From positions 53,846,112 to 53,910,111 of the forward strand of contig CM055871.1 in the NCBI GenBank assembly GCA_029582165.1: a stretch of DNA of 64,000 nt, given 5' to 3'. Under the pieces are notes generated by a model. That model saw nothing but the letters and a program-made list of their open reading frames with translations, was not told the DNA's origin and searched no databases. Shown piece after piece: positions 10,314 through 22,042 of the stretch. The stretch is from Portulaca oleracea. Its lineage: Eukaryota; Streptophyta; Magnoliopsida; Caryophyllales; Portulacaceae. Made by a program: the position numbers and the translations under genes. How positions within the stretch are numbered: position 1 is the first letter of the stretch; every line of letters begins with the position of its first letter.

Positions 10314-10379
10314 GTTCACATAAATCATATTTTCTGTGAAGGAAACCAACTAGCGGATTGGTTGGCTAAATGGGAAATT
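10314..10379 (+). pseudogene. LINE RNase H-like domain scrap
   Basis: The frame from 10314 reads VHINHIFCEGNQLADWLAKW, matching the conserved tail (EGNxxADWLAK) of the RNase H-like domain found at the end of plant LINE polyproteins. No longer frame surrounds it, so it is a relic. Confidence 0.65.
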
Positions 10380-10739
10380 TCTTTTTCATCATCACTTTTG
10401 TGAAATCATATTTATTTTTGAAGCACATCGGGATAGGACCCGTTAAATTTAAATTTTGAGCGACTCGCCTCATCGAGGTCCCGAAGGGATGGACAAGTCC
10501 TTCTCTTTCAAGAACGGGCCCAAGGAAGATCCCGGACCAAGGAATGGAGCTTTTGGTCCCCGACGGGACCATTCTCGACCCTCCTTTTGAGCTCCAAACA
10601 ATCAAGAACCCACCACGAGGGGATTTTAGGTATTTTCATACCAAGGCGAGAACCATCCTGGATATTTTGGCTCCTTGTTGGGACTAAGGGCATGAGGATC
10701 AATCACCACAAACACAGGACAGGTCAGAGGCTCTGCGAA

Positions 10740-10990
10740 GGACGAAAGAAACAAAGGGAGCTTCCAACTAAGGGTCACGACCCTGACCCACAAGGGTCAC
10801 GCCCGTTCCCACATGGGTCACGTCGGTGACCCTCTTAGGTCACATTCGTGAGCCCTCCCTGGCTCATGTTTGGTTCCCAGCTAGGGTCACGACAGTGATC
10901 CCCATGGGTCATGCCCGTGACCCTTGGTTGTCCAAGGAGGTTTTTCCTAGAAGTTTAGGTCAGAGTAACGACTGTGATCCTCTAGTGTCA
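10740..10990. repeat. GGGTCAC-rich degenerate repeat
   Basis: GGTCACG, GTGACCC and TGGGTCA motifs recur every 20-40 bp. Together with flanking GC-richer DNA (10430-11270) that has no gene, this resembles an LTR-retrotransposon fragment, but no ends were found. Confidence 0.45.
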
Positions 10991-11286
10991 CGTCCGTGTC
11001 TATTTCTGGGTCAGAAATCGACAACCCTATTTCTTTTCCCCCTCTTTTGTAATTTTCCCATTTTGCCCCTCCCTTATTTTTGTTGTAAAGCCTTCCAAGA
11101 CAACATTTATTGTATTGTTAAGGGATCCTTTTGTCACGGTAACCCACAAGTTTCTGTTTCGACAACTCAATGCCCTATATGCGAGGCATTTGGAAGGAAG
11201 AAATGACATTTTGATTATTGATGAATGAATAAAGAAGCTTTTAGCTTTCTCCCCATCTCTCAAAAATTGTTTACTTCATCTATACT

Positions 11287-12300
11287 TGTTTATGTCGGTG
11301 TTAATTGCAAGTGAATGAGATTTGACCAACCAGCCATTAATGATTTTGGGAACAAAGGCTTATGTGCAAATCAGTAGATTGCATTAAGAAAAGATATTAC
11401 AATGTATCTACAAAATGATTAAAAAAAAGGAGTATTTACACTAAAGCAATCAATCTAAAACAGCTAGGAAAAAACTAGAAATAAAAACAGAATCTTGGAT
11501 CTTGGTTCTTTGATCATCTTGATCTTGATCTTGAGCCTTGAGCCTTGATCTTGATATTAGACCTTGATTATCTTCACAGCCCTCCCTCAAGGTGGAATGG
11601 AAGGTGTTTCGAGCAATCCCAACCTTGAACATAGTATGTTGTGTTGGCATTCCTCAAGGGATTTGGTCAATATATCTGCAATTTGATTGGAACTAGACAC
11701 ATGGGAAGTTTGAAGGAATCCCTCTTGGATTTTGTCTCTTATATAATGACAATCAATGTGGATATGTTTAGTTCGTTCATGGCAGATTGGGTTTGCTGCT
11801 ATGTGTTGGGCAACTTTATTGTCACAGTATATTGTGATAGGAGTTTGAAAGGATATGTGGAAATCAGCTAAGAGTTGAGCAATCCACTCGAGTTCTGATA
11901 TGGCAGTTGACATTGCTCTATATTCTGCCTCTACTGTTGACTTGGAGACAGTTTTTTTTTTTTGTTTTGTTTTCCATGAGACTAGAAAAGACCCAAGGAA
12001 GACACAATAACCTGTCAAAGATCGGGCAGTGAATTGGCAGTCACCCCAATCAGTATCAGTATAAGCAATCACTTGAAAAGAGCTATCTGCCAAATTTTAG
12101 GATATGTACTGCAGCATTCATGTGTTGGTCTGTTGGATTTTGAAGAACTGGGACAAATGTTGCACTGCATAGCTGATGTCTGGCCTAGTGAGGGACAGAT
12201 ACAAGAACCTTCCTATGATTCTTCTGTATGAAGAAGGATCAGTACGTAAGAGGGGTGCATGTATCAATAGATAGCTTATAAGGTTAGTAGGCTTTTGGAG
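11287..12300 (-). pseudogene. Ty1/copia retrotransposon relic (RT end, RNase H, 3' LTR)
   Basis: Read on the minus strand: an RT tail (YRRIIGRFLYLSLTRPDISY, about 12240-12180), then a broken stretch with stop codons. An open RNase H frame follows (12093-11587) with YTDTDWGDC, SKSTVEAEYRAMS and YCDNKVAQHIAANP, ending HIDCHYIRDKIQEG...ADILTKSL. The first Asp, Glu and second Asp of the RNase H active site are visible. A polypurine tract (GAGGGAGGG) and TGTGAAGA near 11579 mark the probable 3' LTR start, running down to about 11290. Integrase, gag and the 5' LTR are absent, so it is truncated and inactive. Confidence 0.85.
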
Positions 12301-12793
12301 ATAATCCTATCATTCTTTATAAAAATTTTGAAGATCATATATTAGTAGTGGCTTGTCTTTATCAAATTTTTGGTGCGTTACCGTTTTTGAATGATAGATT
12401 CTCCTTTATCTCAAGTTCATATCCTTGTTCTTATTGGTTTTCGAGTTCAAATTGTACATATGTGCAACACACTTGTATGTATAGTTGCATGAGGGGAGAA
12501 AATAGGAGGGAAGACTTGACAGTTGACAGAGAAAGATTAAAAGAAGACTTGGAACAATGACTTGTTGTTTCTTTGTTCACAATAATATGTCTAGCTAGTT
12601 TACAAACAACAACATCAAAATGGTCCTAGAATGACAAATTTGACCTTCGTCCACATTCTAATCCTAAACACGCATAAATAACCAAGAAGTTGCCTTAATG
12701 TGCAATTGTTATTTATTTGTCCAAACCACCGTCCATATATATATCATATTATTCAAATCCTAATATGTAAAAAGGGATGATATATTCAAAGCA

Positions 12794-13173
12794 AAATGAT
12801 AAGCATCAATTAAGATAATTAATAATTATCTTTAATTTAATTAAATTACTCAAAAACTTAAATGTCAGCATATTTAAATCATTATAAATATATCTTTCAT
12901 TACTTTGGGATCGGAGTTATTATTACTTATTATTATATAAAAATAATTATTTATTTATATTAGTTCATAAATATAAAATTATACATAAAATGTGCATTGT
13001 CTGTTATGGTTGATAAACTTAGGTTATTATTTATATTTGTTTACATTGCTAATAAGTGTTATACATACTCTTACAGTTGATCAATATATAATTACAAAAA
13101 AAAATAGTATTAAAAGTTATACATGTGAATTATGGACAATTTAAAATGGTTATTAACCATCTTAATTCAATAT
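12794..13173. repeat. Foldback/TIR element, copy 3 (inverted)
   Basis: Reverse-orientation relative of the elements at 726 and 1589. Its complement reads GTAAGAGTATGTATAACACT, and its ends carry AAGCATCAATTAAGAT and GGTTATTAACCATCTTAATT. Confidence 0.55.
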
Positions 13174-13174
13174 A

Positions 13175-15897
13175 TATATATTATTTTCTATATTCAAATC
13201 CTAATATGTTCACGCGCTAGAAAAACATCATGATGTAAATATTATAAATTTTTTTATGGGATTGTCTCCCCTATAAAGGATGATGAGACAATGACTTTCA
13301 GAAATAACTTTTTAAAGAATATAACATAATAGTAAATTATATGAAAAATAATTTTTTTAAATATAAATCTTTTGACAAAAAGCAATGAGTTATTATTACT
13401 GCAACATACTCCAAAAGGGGCAAAGCATTTAGGTTACAATAAGCCATTTCATCACCACAGGCATTCAAACATTCTTCAATTTGGTCATCCACTCCCCAAA
13501 GTATAGAAAGTGCATTTATTGTCAATTCTAGCACCATGATTTTGCAATTATCCCACTATAGGACATCTACCTTGCATAGAAAGCCAAGTATGCATGAATC
13601 AATGAATGAATGGATGAATGAATTAATAGCAAGGAACAGTATGTAAATCTTTTTAAGATAACAAAAATCTGTGCGCCTCGATCAATAATCTGAATTTATC
13701 CGATTCGAAAAAATAAGGTATGGTTATAAAATTTTTGTCTAAATTTCGACATTGATCGATTTGATCGAAAATTCAGATATAATATTTTTCAAATTTCTAT
13801 TCTTTAAACTCGATTTAGACGAGAATTTACGCTGGTTCGATTTTTTATATCCGAAAAATACGTGAAAAGACTGGGTATTGAACATCAAGTACTACGATGT
13901 CCGATTTATCCGACCCCGAAATTACTTGGACCTGAATTTTTACCATCTCTAAATTTTTCCAACACTAGCTAGAGTTATTATGTGGCTTATATGACCACCA
14001 ATCTTTCTTGTGGAGAGTAATGTCCCACACTATTAATCCTAGCAATGCACACATTGTTCCAATTACGAGGGTTTCTCAAAGCACTCCCCCAATCTTTCTT
14101 AGTCTACACGGAATATACCAGTTGATTAAAGGAGGCCATACTTTATAAAACTTTGACCAAGTTGTATAGCATGTTCAAATATATTCTCCGTTCTTTTAGA
14201 GTGTATGTAAGGTAAGGTGATGAAAATAAAGTAGTTAAATTAGTAACTTATGTGTTGGTATATATGTTACATCAATCACTTCAACTATTAAATATATGTA
14301 TTTTCAAATAAGGTAGTGACTAGTGTGATTAACATAAATCACATCAGACACATCATTTTGTTAAATATATAAAAATATATATTATATATGTAAGGTAGGT
14401 ACCGTAGTTTGAAACAGATAAGTAACAGTAAGTAAAGGTAGTAAAGTTAGGTTAAATTTATTAGTATCTAAAGAAAACAGGGTTTATGCCCTTAGATACA
14501 CAAAGTTGTGAGCCATGTAGCCAAAAATTTTCTTCGGTGCAGAATTTACCAAGATATTTAAATGGCAACTGACATGTTGAGAATTCAGTAAGGTGATGAA
14601 TTTGGGTGACCAAATTCCCATTATAACTTCCGGTAATTACTCGAGTTCTTGAAGTAAACGACGTCCGTAAATTTAAATTACATCTAAAAAAATATATATT
14701 ATCATAAATTTAAAATGAAACAGTCTCACCTGAATATAACACATTAACGCGTTAGAAACAACAATATTTGGCAATTTGTATGATAGGAGTAATTGTAGGG
14801 GGAGATGTTCTTTTCAAAGCCTTCCTCGTCGGGGTTTATTGTGTGGATTTATGTCGGCCAATCACAAAAGAAAACAACCGAAATTTCTGTCCTTTCTTTT
14901 TCTTTTGGAGGAAAGACCAAAATCTCTTTGGAATTTTCTCGTTGTATTCTTGCAATTATTGTAGGATCTTATGTTGTGGACAAAGTTTATTTTATAGATT
15001 ATAAGAGATAATATGTTTAGAATAAGGTGACTATTATGTTATTAATATTTTTATATAATGAAATAAAATTTATAATTTTTATCCTTAATTTTACTATTAT
15101 TTTCTTTTTTTCTTTAACCTAGGTGGCTATGGTCACCCTATGCTAAAGGGGAATCCGCCTGTGTAATGATGTATATAATACATATTTTTTCATGCATGAC
15201 CGTTTCTTCCAAACATAGCCATGTTTTTTTACTATTCGGTTATAATTTTCCAAAACATTTTCCCCAATACATATTTGTCGTAGAAGTCGAAGGTGTGATA
15301 GTTTAGATGTTGTATTACCTTATATTATTTTTATTTGGGTTTAAATCGTATATCTGATAAATTTACTTTCTGAATTGTGTGCGTTGGTGAATATAAACAT
15401 GCCTAAATTTCTAGCATTTAACATTACCCATCACTCGATTCATTAAATTAAAATTATTAGGTACAGTTACCCTGATATTTGGATAAAGTGCGTTAGATCA
15501 ACTTGCCCTAATTTGAATAATAAATGTCAAATAATTTGTACATAATGATGGTAGCTCATGTAATTTTGAGAAAATTATTAGTCAAAATTGTCATCGTCAA
15601 TAGACTATTCCTTTTAACATATTAAATATTGAATGTTTGGCTCTAAATATTCGTTTAAATTGGTTGTTATCATCTACCTAAAACTAGCTTGGATATATAC
15701 GATTAAAAATTACAAAGAAAGGCAACTGAAGATACATTTACTAACTATCAGTTTCGCTATTTTGATCAATTCAAAACAACTAAAGTCTTCAAACCGATTG
15801 TTTAAGAAATTGATTGTCAAACACCATTAACATATATGTGTGTATGACTGTGTATAAGTATATATGTGTCTTAACACATACATCTGTCAGATATGTA
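13175..15897. other. Intergenic DNA, no gene seen
   Basis: AT-rich. 13675-13960 is a diverged copy of a repeat rich in TTCGATC/GAATTT motifs, also seen near 20180, 21020, 25820, 34250 and 58370. The remainder shows no supported feature. Confidence 0.55.
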
Positions 15898-16130
15898 CTC
15901 CCTCCTTCATATTATAAATGTCCTGTAATAAATGTTAAGTGGTTTCTAGAGTTCTTTTCTCACTAATAATTTCTTATGTAATATTTTCATTAAAAGATTA
16001 CATTATATTTTTATAATAATATTTTTATTATAAATCTGATGATATTACCTTTATATAATAAAATATTAGATATATTGAGAAATTGGTGATAAAAAATTTT
16101 AAAATTTGGTCATAAAATGGAAAGAGGAAG
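15898..16130. mobile_element. Stowaway-like MITE
   Basis: CTCCCTCC at the left end next to TA; GAGGAAG followed by TA at the right. It lies about 340 bp upstream of the MOCOS-like start codon, so within that promoter. Confidence 0.75.
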
Positions 16131-16467
16131 TAATAATCACTAGCTTTTTAGTTACTCAATGCAATGCCCTAAATGCTAGTTTAATTTCAAAAAGTTGGCA
16201 ATAAACTAATAATTAAGGCATTAAGGTCAATCAACAAAAGTTGACCAAATCAAACCATTTCAAAAAAAGACCAAACTTTTCATAAATATCTATAATTTCA
16301 CTCAACCATTGGGTGGACCAAATGAAGAAAAGATGCCCCTCTCATTGATTGACAACAACACTCATTCATTGATTGGTTTACAAAAACAGAGAAACGCAGA
16401 GAATTGAAGAAGAAAGAAACAGAGCTAGCAGCAACAACAACAAACAGAAAAACCTAACAACACAAGC

Positions 16468-18189
16468 ATGCCATCTTCCAATCCAAATGGAAAACACACT
16501 CATTCTTCTTCATCTTCAACCTCTAAACCCTACAACAACTGCAATTCTTGTTGCTTAAACCCTAATTTTCTAGGGTTAGGAAACCCTCATCTTTACCACC
16601 AAAACTCTGTGAATATCACCAATTCATCCACCATTCAATACGATTTCGCGACAGCGACCGCTTCGTCTCTTTACCCGCATACCCGGTTCACAGACCCGGA
16701 TTCTCTCCCGGGTTTGCCCGAATCATTCAAGCTTTTCGCCCGGGCATTTCCTCTGTTTATGGATACAGTTGAAGCAGACCGGGTTAGAAAAACAGAGTAT
16801 CAACATCTTTCTGCGTCTTCCCATGTCTGTCTCGATTATTCGGGTCATACCCTGTTTTCTTTTTCACAGCAGAATGGCGATTTCGCTGCTTCTTCTTCAT
16901 CTACGCCGAATTTGAGCCCGACCCGGTTTGAGGAATCCGGGTTCGAGCAGAAGATCAAGAGGAGGATCATGAGGTATTTGAATGTTTCGGAGGACGATTA
17001 CGCTCTGTTTTTCGCGGCGAACCAAGGGTCGGCTTTTGGGGTTTTGGGGGAGTTTTACCCTTTTAAGAGCAACAAGAGGGTCGTCACGGTTTACGATCAC
17101 GAAAACGAGGCGATCGAAGCCATGGTTGAAAGGTCGAGGAACAGGGGAGCTAGGGTTTCGTCGGCGGAGTTCAAGTGGCCCAAATTGAAGATCGAATGTG
17201 AAGGATTGCAGGAGATTTTGTTGGATGGGCATGGTAAGAACATAAGGAAGAAGAAGAAGAAAAGGAGGGAAAAAGGGTTGTTTGTTTTTCCAATCCAATC
17301 TAGGGTGAGTGGTGCTAGGTATTCTTACCAATGGATGAATTTGGCTAAGGATAATGGCTGGCATGTGTGTCTTGATGCAACTGGGCTTGGCCCAAAGGAT
17401 ATGGACACTTTGGGCCTTACCCTGATCCAGCCCGACTTCATCGTATCCACTTTCTACCGGGTCTTTGGGGAGGACCCGTCTGGGTTCTCGTGCTTGTTCG
17501 TTAAAAAATCAGTCATTCCGATGCTGATGTGTCCGGACATTTCCTCTGCTTCAGGGATCAGTTCCCTGGAATACTTTTTCCAAACCTCGACATACCCACT
17601 AAGGAATGTTCCTGATCATGACGAGGTAGAGTGTAGAGGCTTGGACCATGCCGATTCCCTGGGCCTGGTCCAGATTGGGACCAGGACCAGGTGTCTCATC
17701 AACTGGCTAACCAATGCGATGGAGACCCTGGCCCACCCGAACTCTGAAAACGGGGTCCAGTTAGTCACCATCTACGGACCCCGGGTTGGGTTCGAGCGTG
17801 GGCCCGCCCTCGCATTCAACGTGTTCGACTGGAAGGGGGAGAAGATCGAACCGCGGCTCGTGCAAAAGCTCGCGGATCGAAACAATATCTCACTAGGGTG
17901 TGGGTTCATAAAACACTTGTGGTTCTCTCAAAGATATAGGGAAGATGAGGTGAAAGTGTTGGCTATAGAGAAGGGAAGTTTTGAAGGGAATGAGAAAAAA
18001 GGGAGAAGCAAAAAGGGGGAAAGGATTGAGAGTAGGATAGGTGTGGTAGTAGCAAGCATTGGGTTTTTGACCAATTTTGAAGATGTGTATAGGTTGTGGG
18101 AATTTGTTGCTAAGTTTTTGGATGCTGATTTTGTTGAGAAGGAAAGGTGGAGATATGTAGCACTTAATCAAAAAACAATTCAAGTTTGA
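16468..18189 (+). CDS. Molybdenum cofactor sulfurase-like PLP-fold protein
   Basis: Intronless, 573 residues, related to the N-terminal NifS-like domain of Moco sulfurase (plant At4g22980/At5g66950-type proteins of unknown activity). The Ser/Asn-rich start (1-60) is variable. The fold begins near FKLFARAFPLFMDTVEADRV, with CLDYSGHTLFS at 121. The nucleotide reads an Asp at 303 (HVCLDATGLGP), which should contact the PLP ring. The expected Schiff-base lysine (SFYKxFG in MOCOS) is Arg331 here (STFYRVFGEDPSGF), so classic desulfurase chemistry is doubtful. A Lys/Arg-rich insert (257-269) looks like a nuclear-localisation or linker stretch. No MOSC domain follows. The ATG is the first in frame after stops. 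Family clear, function unknown. Confidence 0.92.
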   Translation: MPSSNPNGKHTHSSSSSTSKPYNNCNSCCLNPNFLGLGNPHLYHQNSVNITNSSTIQYDFATATASSLYPHTRFTDPDSLPGLPESFKLFARAFPLFMDTVEADRVRKTEYQHLSASSHVCLDYSGHTLFSFSQQNGDFAASSSSTPNLSPTRFEESGFEQKIKRRIMRYLNVSEDDYALFFAANQGSAFGVLGEFYPFKSNKRVVTVYDHENEAIEAMVERSRNRGARVSSAEFKWPKLKIECEGLQEILLDGHGKNIRKKKKKRREKGLFVFPIQSRVSGARYSYQWMNLAKDNGWHVCLDATGLGPKDMDTLGLTLIQPDFIVSTFYRVFGEDPSGFSCLFVKKSVIPMLMCPDISSASGISSLEYFFQTSTYPLRNVPDHDEVECRGLDHADSLGLVQIGTRTRCLINWLTNAMETLAHPNSENGVQLVTIYGPRVGFERGPALAFNVFDWKGEKIEPRLVQKLADRNNISLGCGFIKHLWFSQRYREDEVKVLAIEKGSFEGNEKKGRSKKGERIESRIGVVVASIGFLTNFEDVYRLWEFVAKFLDADFVEKERWRYVALNQKTIQV

Positions 18190-18925
18190 GAGATTATATA
18201 TTGGCTAGCTTTTTGTCACCTTGCTCTAGAACTTGTATGTATCTAAAATCTAAAGTTATGGAGTATAAATCAATTCTTTCAAATTTGGTTTGGTGGTTTT
18301 TGTTTGACTAGATGTAGATTCCCTTTACTTCCCTTGTATAGGTTTTGGGTTTTGACGCTTTATAAACTTGTGATTGAAAAAAATTTAAATAATTTTTTTT
18401 TTCTATCACCAACCTAAATTTTTATCATTTTTGGACTAGTCAGTACTAAATGTCGACATTAGCAAATTGACGTAGCATTGGTACTCGATACCATGAGTTT
18501 ACTGATGGGTTAATATCATTTTTTTATTATTAAGCACCCGATATTGATGAGACATCAATTTTTCACTGTCGGAATTTAGGGATGACTTAGTCGGGAAAAT
18601 ACGATAAAAATTCGAGATATTGGATGACAACATACCGATTTTTAGAAGTATTGAATTATAATATATCAACATTTACTATTGGACAACAATATATCTAACA
18701 TTTATATTTAGATGAGATTATTTTTCATCCAAAAAACAGTCGCTCCATCAAAAAGAATTATTTTAAAAAAACAAAGTCGCAACATTTGGGCTTCAAATAA
18801 AGGCCCGCTTTGTCTAAAGTTTGCCCCATGAAACTTGGGTGCCTTATTACCCAAATCAACCTAAATTGGGCTACATGCCAATAAAGACCCGCTTTGTGTA
18901 GTGTTTTTTAAAATTTCGGCACGCA
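18190..18925. other. Intergenic, 3' flank of MOCOS-like gene
   Basis: No gene. Direct relatives CCCGCTTTGT-TAAAG/GTAG occur at 18803 and 18888. Otherwise unremarkable AT-rich DNA. Confidence 0.5.
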
Positions 18926-18926
18926 T

Positions 18927-19095
18927 GACCCTGTTCTTTACAGTGGTAGGATCAAATTAGATTTGGTTAACTAAAGAAAGGAAAGAAAAGATAATGATAA
19001 AATTTTAATTTTGATTTGAGTGTCTTTTAGGAAATCGGGTAAGGTAAGGTATGGTTAGGTAAGGATAAATCTAATTTACCACTCTAAAGAACATG
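18927..19095. mobile_element. MITE with CCCTGTTCTTT termini
   Basis: Left ATGACCCTGTTCTTTACAGT and right ACTCTAAAGAACATGGTCGT are imperfect inverted repeats around a GA/TTAGG-rich core. Related to, but distinct from, the TTA-duplicating family. Confidence 0.6.
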
Positions 19096-19896
19096 GTCGT
19101 ATTTTAGAAAGAAGAGTGAGTTATTGACCATGAAGGATGACTCAAAATACAAATTGACCATGGAGGACATACGGACCATGGCGTCCTAATTTATGAAAGA
19201 AAAGGGGACCCAACATTGCTGACATGGTATGTCGACTGGACAGTCATTTTTTTTGTGTTTTTGTTTCAATTGCTCCACCCCATCTCTTTTTAATTCACAT
19301 ATAGGATATCTACAAAAGAAACCTTAGTTTACCTTTGAAGATATCCATAGATATCGATAAAGGTGAACCATGGTTCCCCTTATACAACATTCGAAAACGA
19401 CTCGATCCTACTGCTCACATTTTCTCTCTCTTCAAACCCCCAACTTCCACCCTCATACTCCCTTTCTTTGACTCAATAGTTCTACTTATCTCCATCTTAT
19501 CCAATCAATATTATCCAATTTTATAGACTATCCACCTACTTACCAAACAAAAGACAGGTAGAACTTGACTCTGCTAACAAAGGGAAATAGTGTCTTCCAT
19601 AGTTCTATAGTATTTTTTTTTTCTATTTTGACTTTGAGCCCTGTTAAATCATCATTAAGGATGAAAGACATAGATCCACTCAAATTGCACAACTATAAGA
19701 GACAATTTGAGAGCATTAATCTCTTTATGGATATGAGTTTGGAGTTGGGAGGTTGAAGAAACAAGCCAATAACTAAGGCATGCATATGGAAGTGTTCATC
19801 AATAGCCCTAGCTGCAAATTTAATAGCTACGACAAGTATGTGCCCCTTGTACTTGACGTTTGACTTCTACAACTTATCCATCTTATTTATGAATTA

Positions 19897-20037
19897 GGCT
19901 CTGTTCTTTTATACGGTGCGGTGCGGTATGGTATTATAATTTATCATACCACTCAATATTGTTCCACATTTTACCACAATCATTATCAATATCTGCATCA
20001 TTTTTGCATCTTACCAATCGCACAAAAGAACCGAGTC
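19897..20037. mobile_element. Tourist/PIF-Harbinger-like MITE (TTA TSD)
   Basis: Ends GGCTCTGTTCTTTTATACGG and GCACAAAAGAACCGAGTC, flanked by TTA on both sides. 141 bp, internally deleted relative to the 236-249-bp copies. Confidence 0.8.
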
Positions 20038-20177
20038 TTAGCTCATCATCCTTTAAAAGTCCAATCTGGATGCGGACATTTATATATATTCCTTGGACTC
20101 GCTTGTGGGATGTTTTGTGCAACGGCTGCCCTTTATTATGATTATAGGGTTGGGCAGTGGGTCGGATCTTCGCACGT

Positions 20178-21290
20178 AGGGGTGGCAAAAAATTCGGGTT
20201 CGGTCAATTCGGTATTCGATCAAAAACCTCAAACCCTAACCCTGTTCGAATTTTAATTCGGACACATTTGTCAAATCCGAACCCAAACCCGATTGACCGA
20301 ATTTGTCCGATTGACCGAATTTCATAAATGACCTTTTTACTCTTTTTAGTAATATATCTTGTGATTTACTGATTCTTTCCCAATTTTGGGTTCGGTCAAC
20401 CCAGACATGATTAACCGAATTCAATTTTCTTCAAAAATCCGGTTAACCCGAACCGTATTTTATTCGGTCAATTACCGAATGACCGAATTTTGACCGAATT
20501 TTCAGATTCGGTCAAATCGCCATGTCCAGTACCCGATTTTTCCGGGTCGGTAAAATTCGGACTATCGGGTCAGTCAGATTTTTTTAGGCCCTATTCGCAC
20601 GGTTCTGAGGGTTGATCGAAACAAAAAAAAAAGGTCATTAAATGACCATGTCAATGAATGGGGTCAACCATTTCAACCTGTGAAAGATCTCAAAATAAAT
20701 AATTTTTTATTATTTTAAATGTTAAATTTACTTAAACAAATTAATAATATTTCACGTTACAGAATAATTAACATAACTAATTTTTTCGGCAAATGCACCT
20801 CTTTTTCTGAAATTTAGGGTTAGAAAGAATCGGCCCATAAGCTGACCCTTGTATTGTTCGAAAGCTCAGACGCGAATAGTCTTAATAGGCCTACACCCAA
20901 TCCAACTCAACCCGTTACCCTACCCTACTCATATGCTAATAGACTGTTGTTTAATATGAACAGTCAAAACAAAAGCAACCAAACCAAGCGGCCAAGTCCA
21001 CATCTATCTCAATTCCAACGCTGGTAAAAATTCGGGTTTGGGTAAATTTGGGTTAGATAAATTCGTACAACATAAAAATTCGGACGAGAAATTCATGTCC
21101 GGACCCAGTTTTATTTCGAGTCGGACAATTCGAACGAAGCTAAAATCGAGTTCGGACAATAGAAAAAAGAGAGATTTTATGTCTGAATATTCGGTCAATT
21201 CAGTCAATATCAAAATTCTGACAAAAATTCTATATCCAAACCCGATTTTTTCGGGTCGGACAAATTTTTGCCAGCTCTACCCAATTCGAA
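20178..21290. repeat. Dispersed TTCGGTCAATTCGG-type repeats
   Basis: Two clusters (20178-20580 and 21020-21290) of degenerate motifs such as CGGTCAATTCGG, GACCGAATTTT and GGGTCGG, which read similarly on both strands. They look like foldback non-autonomous elements, but clean termini could not be fixed. No coding sequence. Confidence 0.5.
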
Positions 21291-21774
21291 CACCAAGACC
21301 ATACACAGACCTGGATTTGGATGTCCGATTTCCGAATGTATATAAAGGCATACTTTGCTGTTGGAATGACCAAACATTGGCAGATTGCCCGATGCTCAGA
21401 TTGTATATGAATGTAATTAAAAGCCAACCTAAATCTTACTCACAAGTCAGGTCCAAATATTGTCGGATTATCCGAAATGACCAAACTCTCCCCCTAGATA
21501 TTCCGACAACCCAAATCCAATATTCTTTACCTGGACTTGACCCAATTTTAAACCAGACAATAACAAATTGATCGACTTTTAAATTCAGACAAACTTTTGA
21601 GGACCATACCCAACTTTCTAAGTTGTACATAACCGAATTATCAGGTCAGTCAAAATTTAGCCAATTGGGACCTATGGTGAGATGTACATGGAACATGGGA
21701 GGGATAATCATACTATACTATGATCCATGTACTATGTCTACTTGTCTACTATCCATTGTGTAATGTAATGTTGT

Positions 21775-21784
21775 CTATATATAC
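21775..21784 (+). promoter_or_regulatory. HMGS TATA box
   Basis: CTATATATAC, about 260 bp before the HMGS start codon. The CT-rich stretch after it (21790-21930) fits a plant 5' UTR. Confidence 0.5.
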
Positions 21785-22042
21785 ACATCTTCTTCTATTT
21801 CCATTTACATCAACAACCCCAACTCCCATCCAAAATCCCCATTCTAATTTCTTAAACCCTTCACTCCACTTCTTCAACTGTCTCTCCGATCTTCATTCTC
21901 TCTCCTCTCTTCTTTTTTTAATTTCTGGGGTTCGTTGTAAACGAGGAAATCAAACTGTTGTTGATAAACAACACATTTTCCTCTTGATCTGCAACAAACC
22001 CAGAAAAATTAACGAGCTAAATTCCTCAAATTTGGTGTAAAA

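Noticed and set aside
19335..19756. Two small plus-strand frames
   Set aside because: No recognisable homology, no splice partners; treated as chance.
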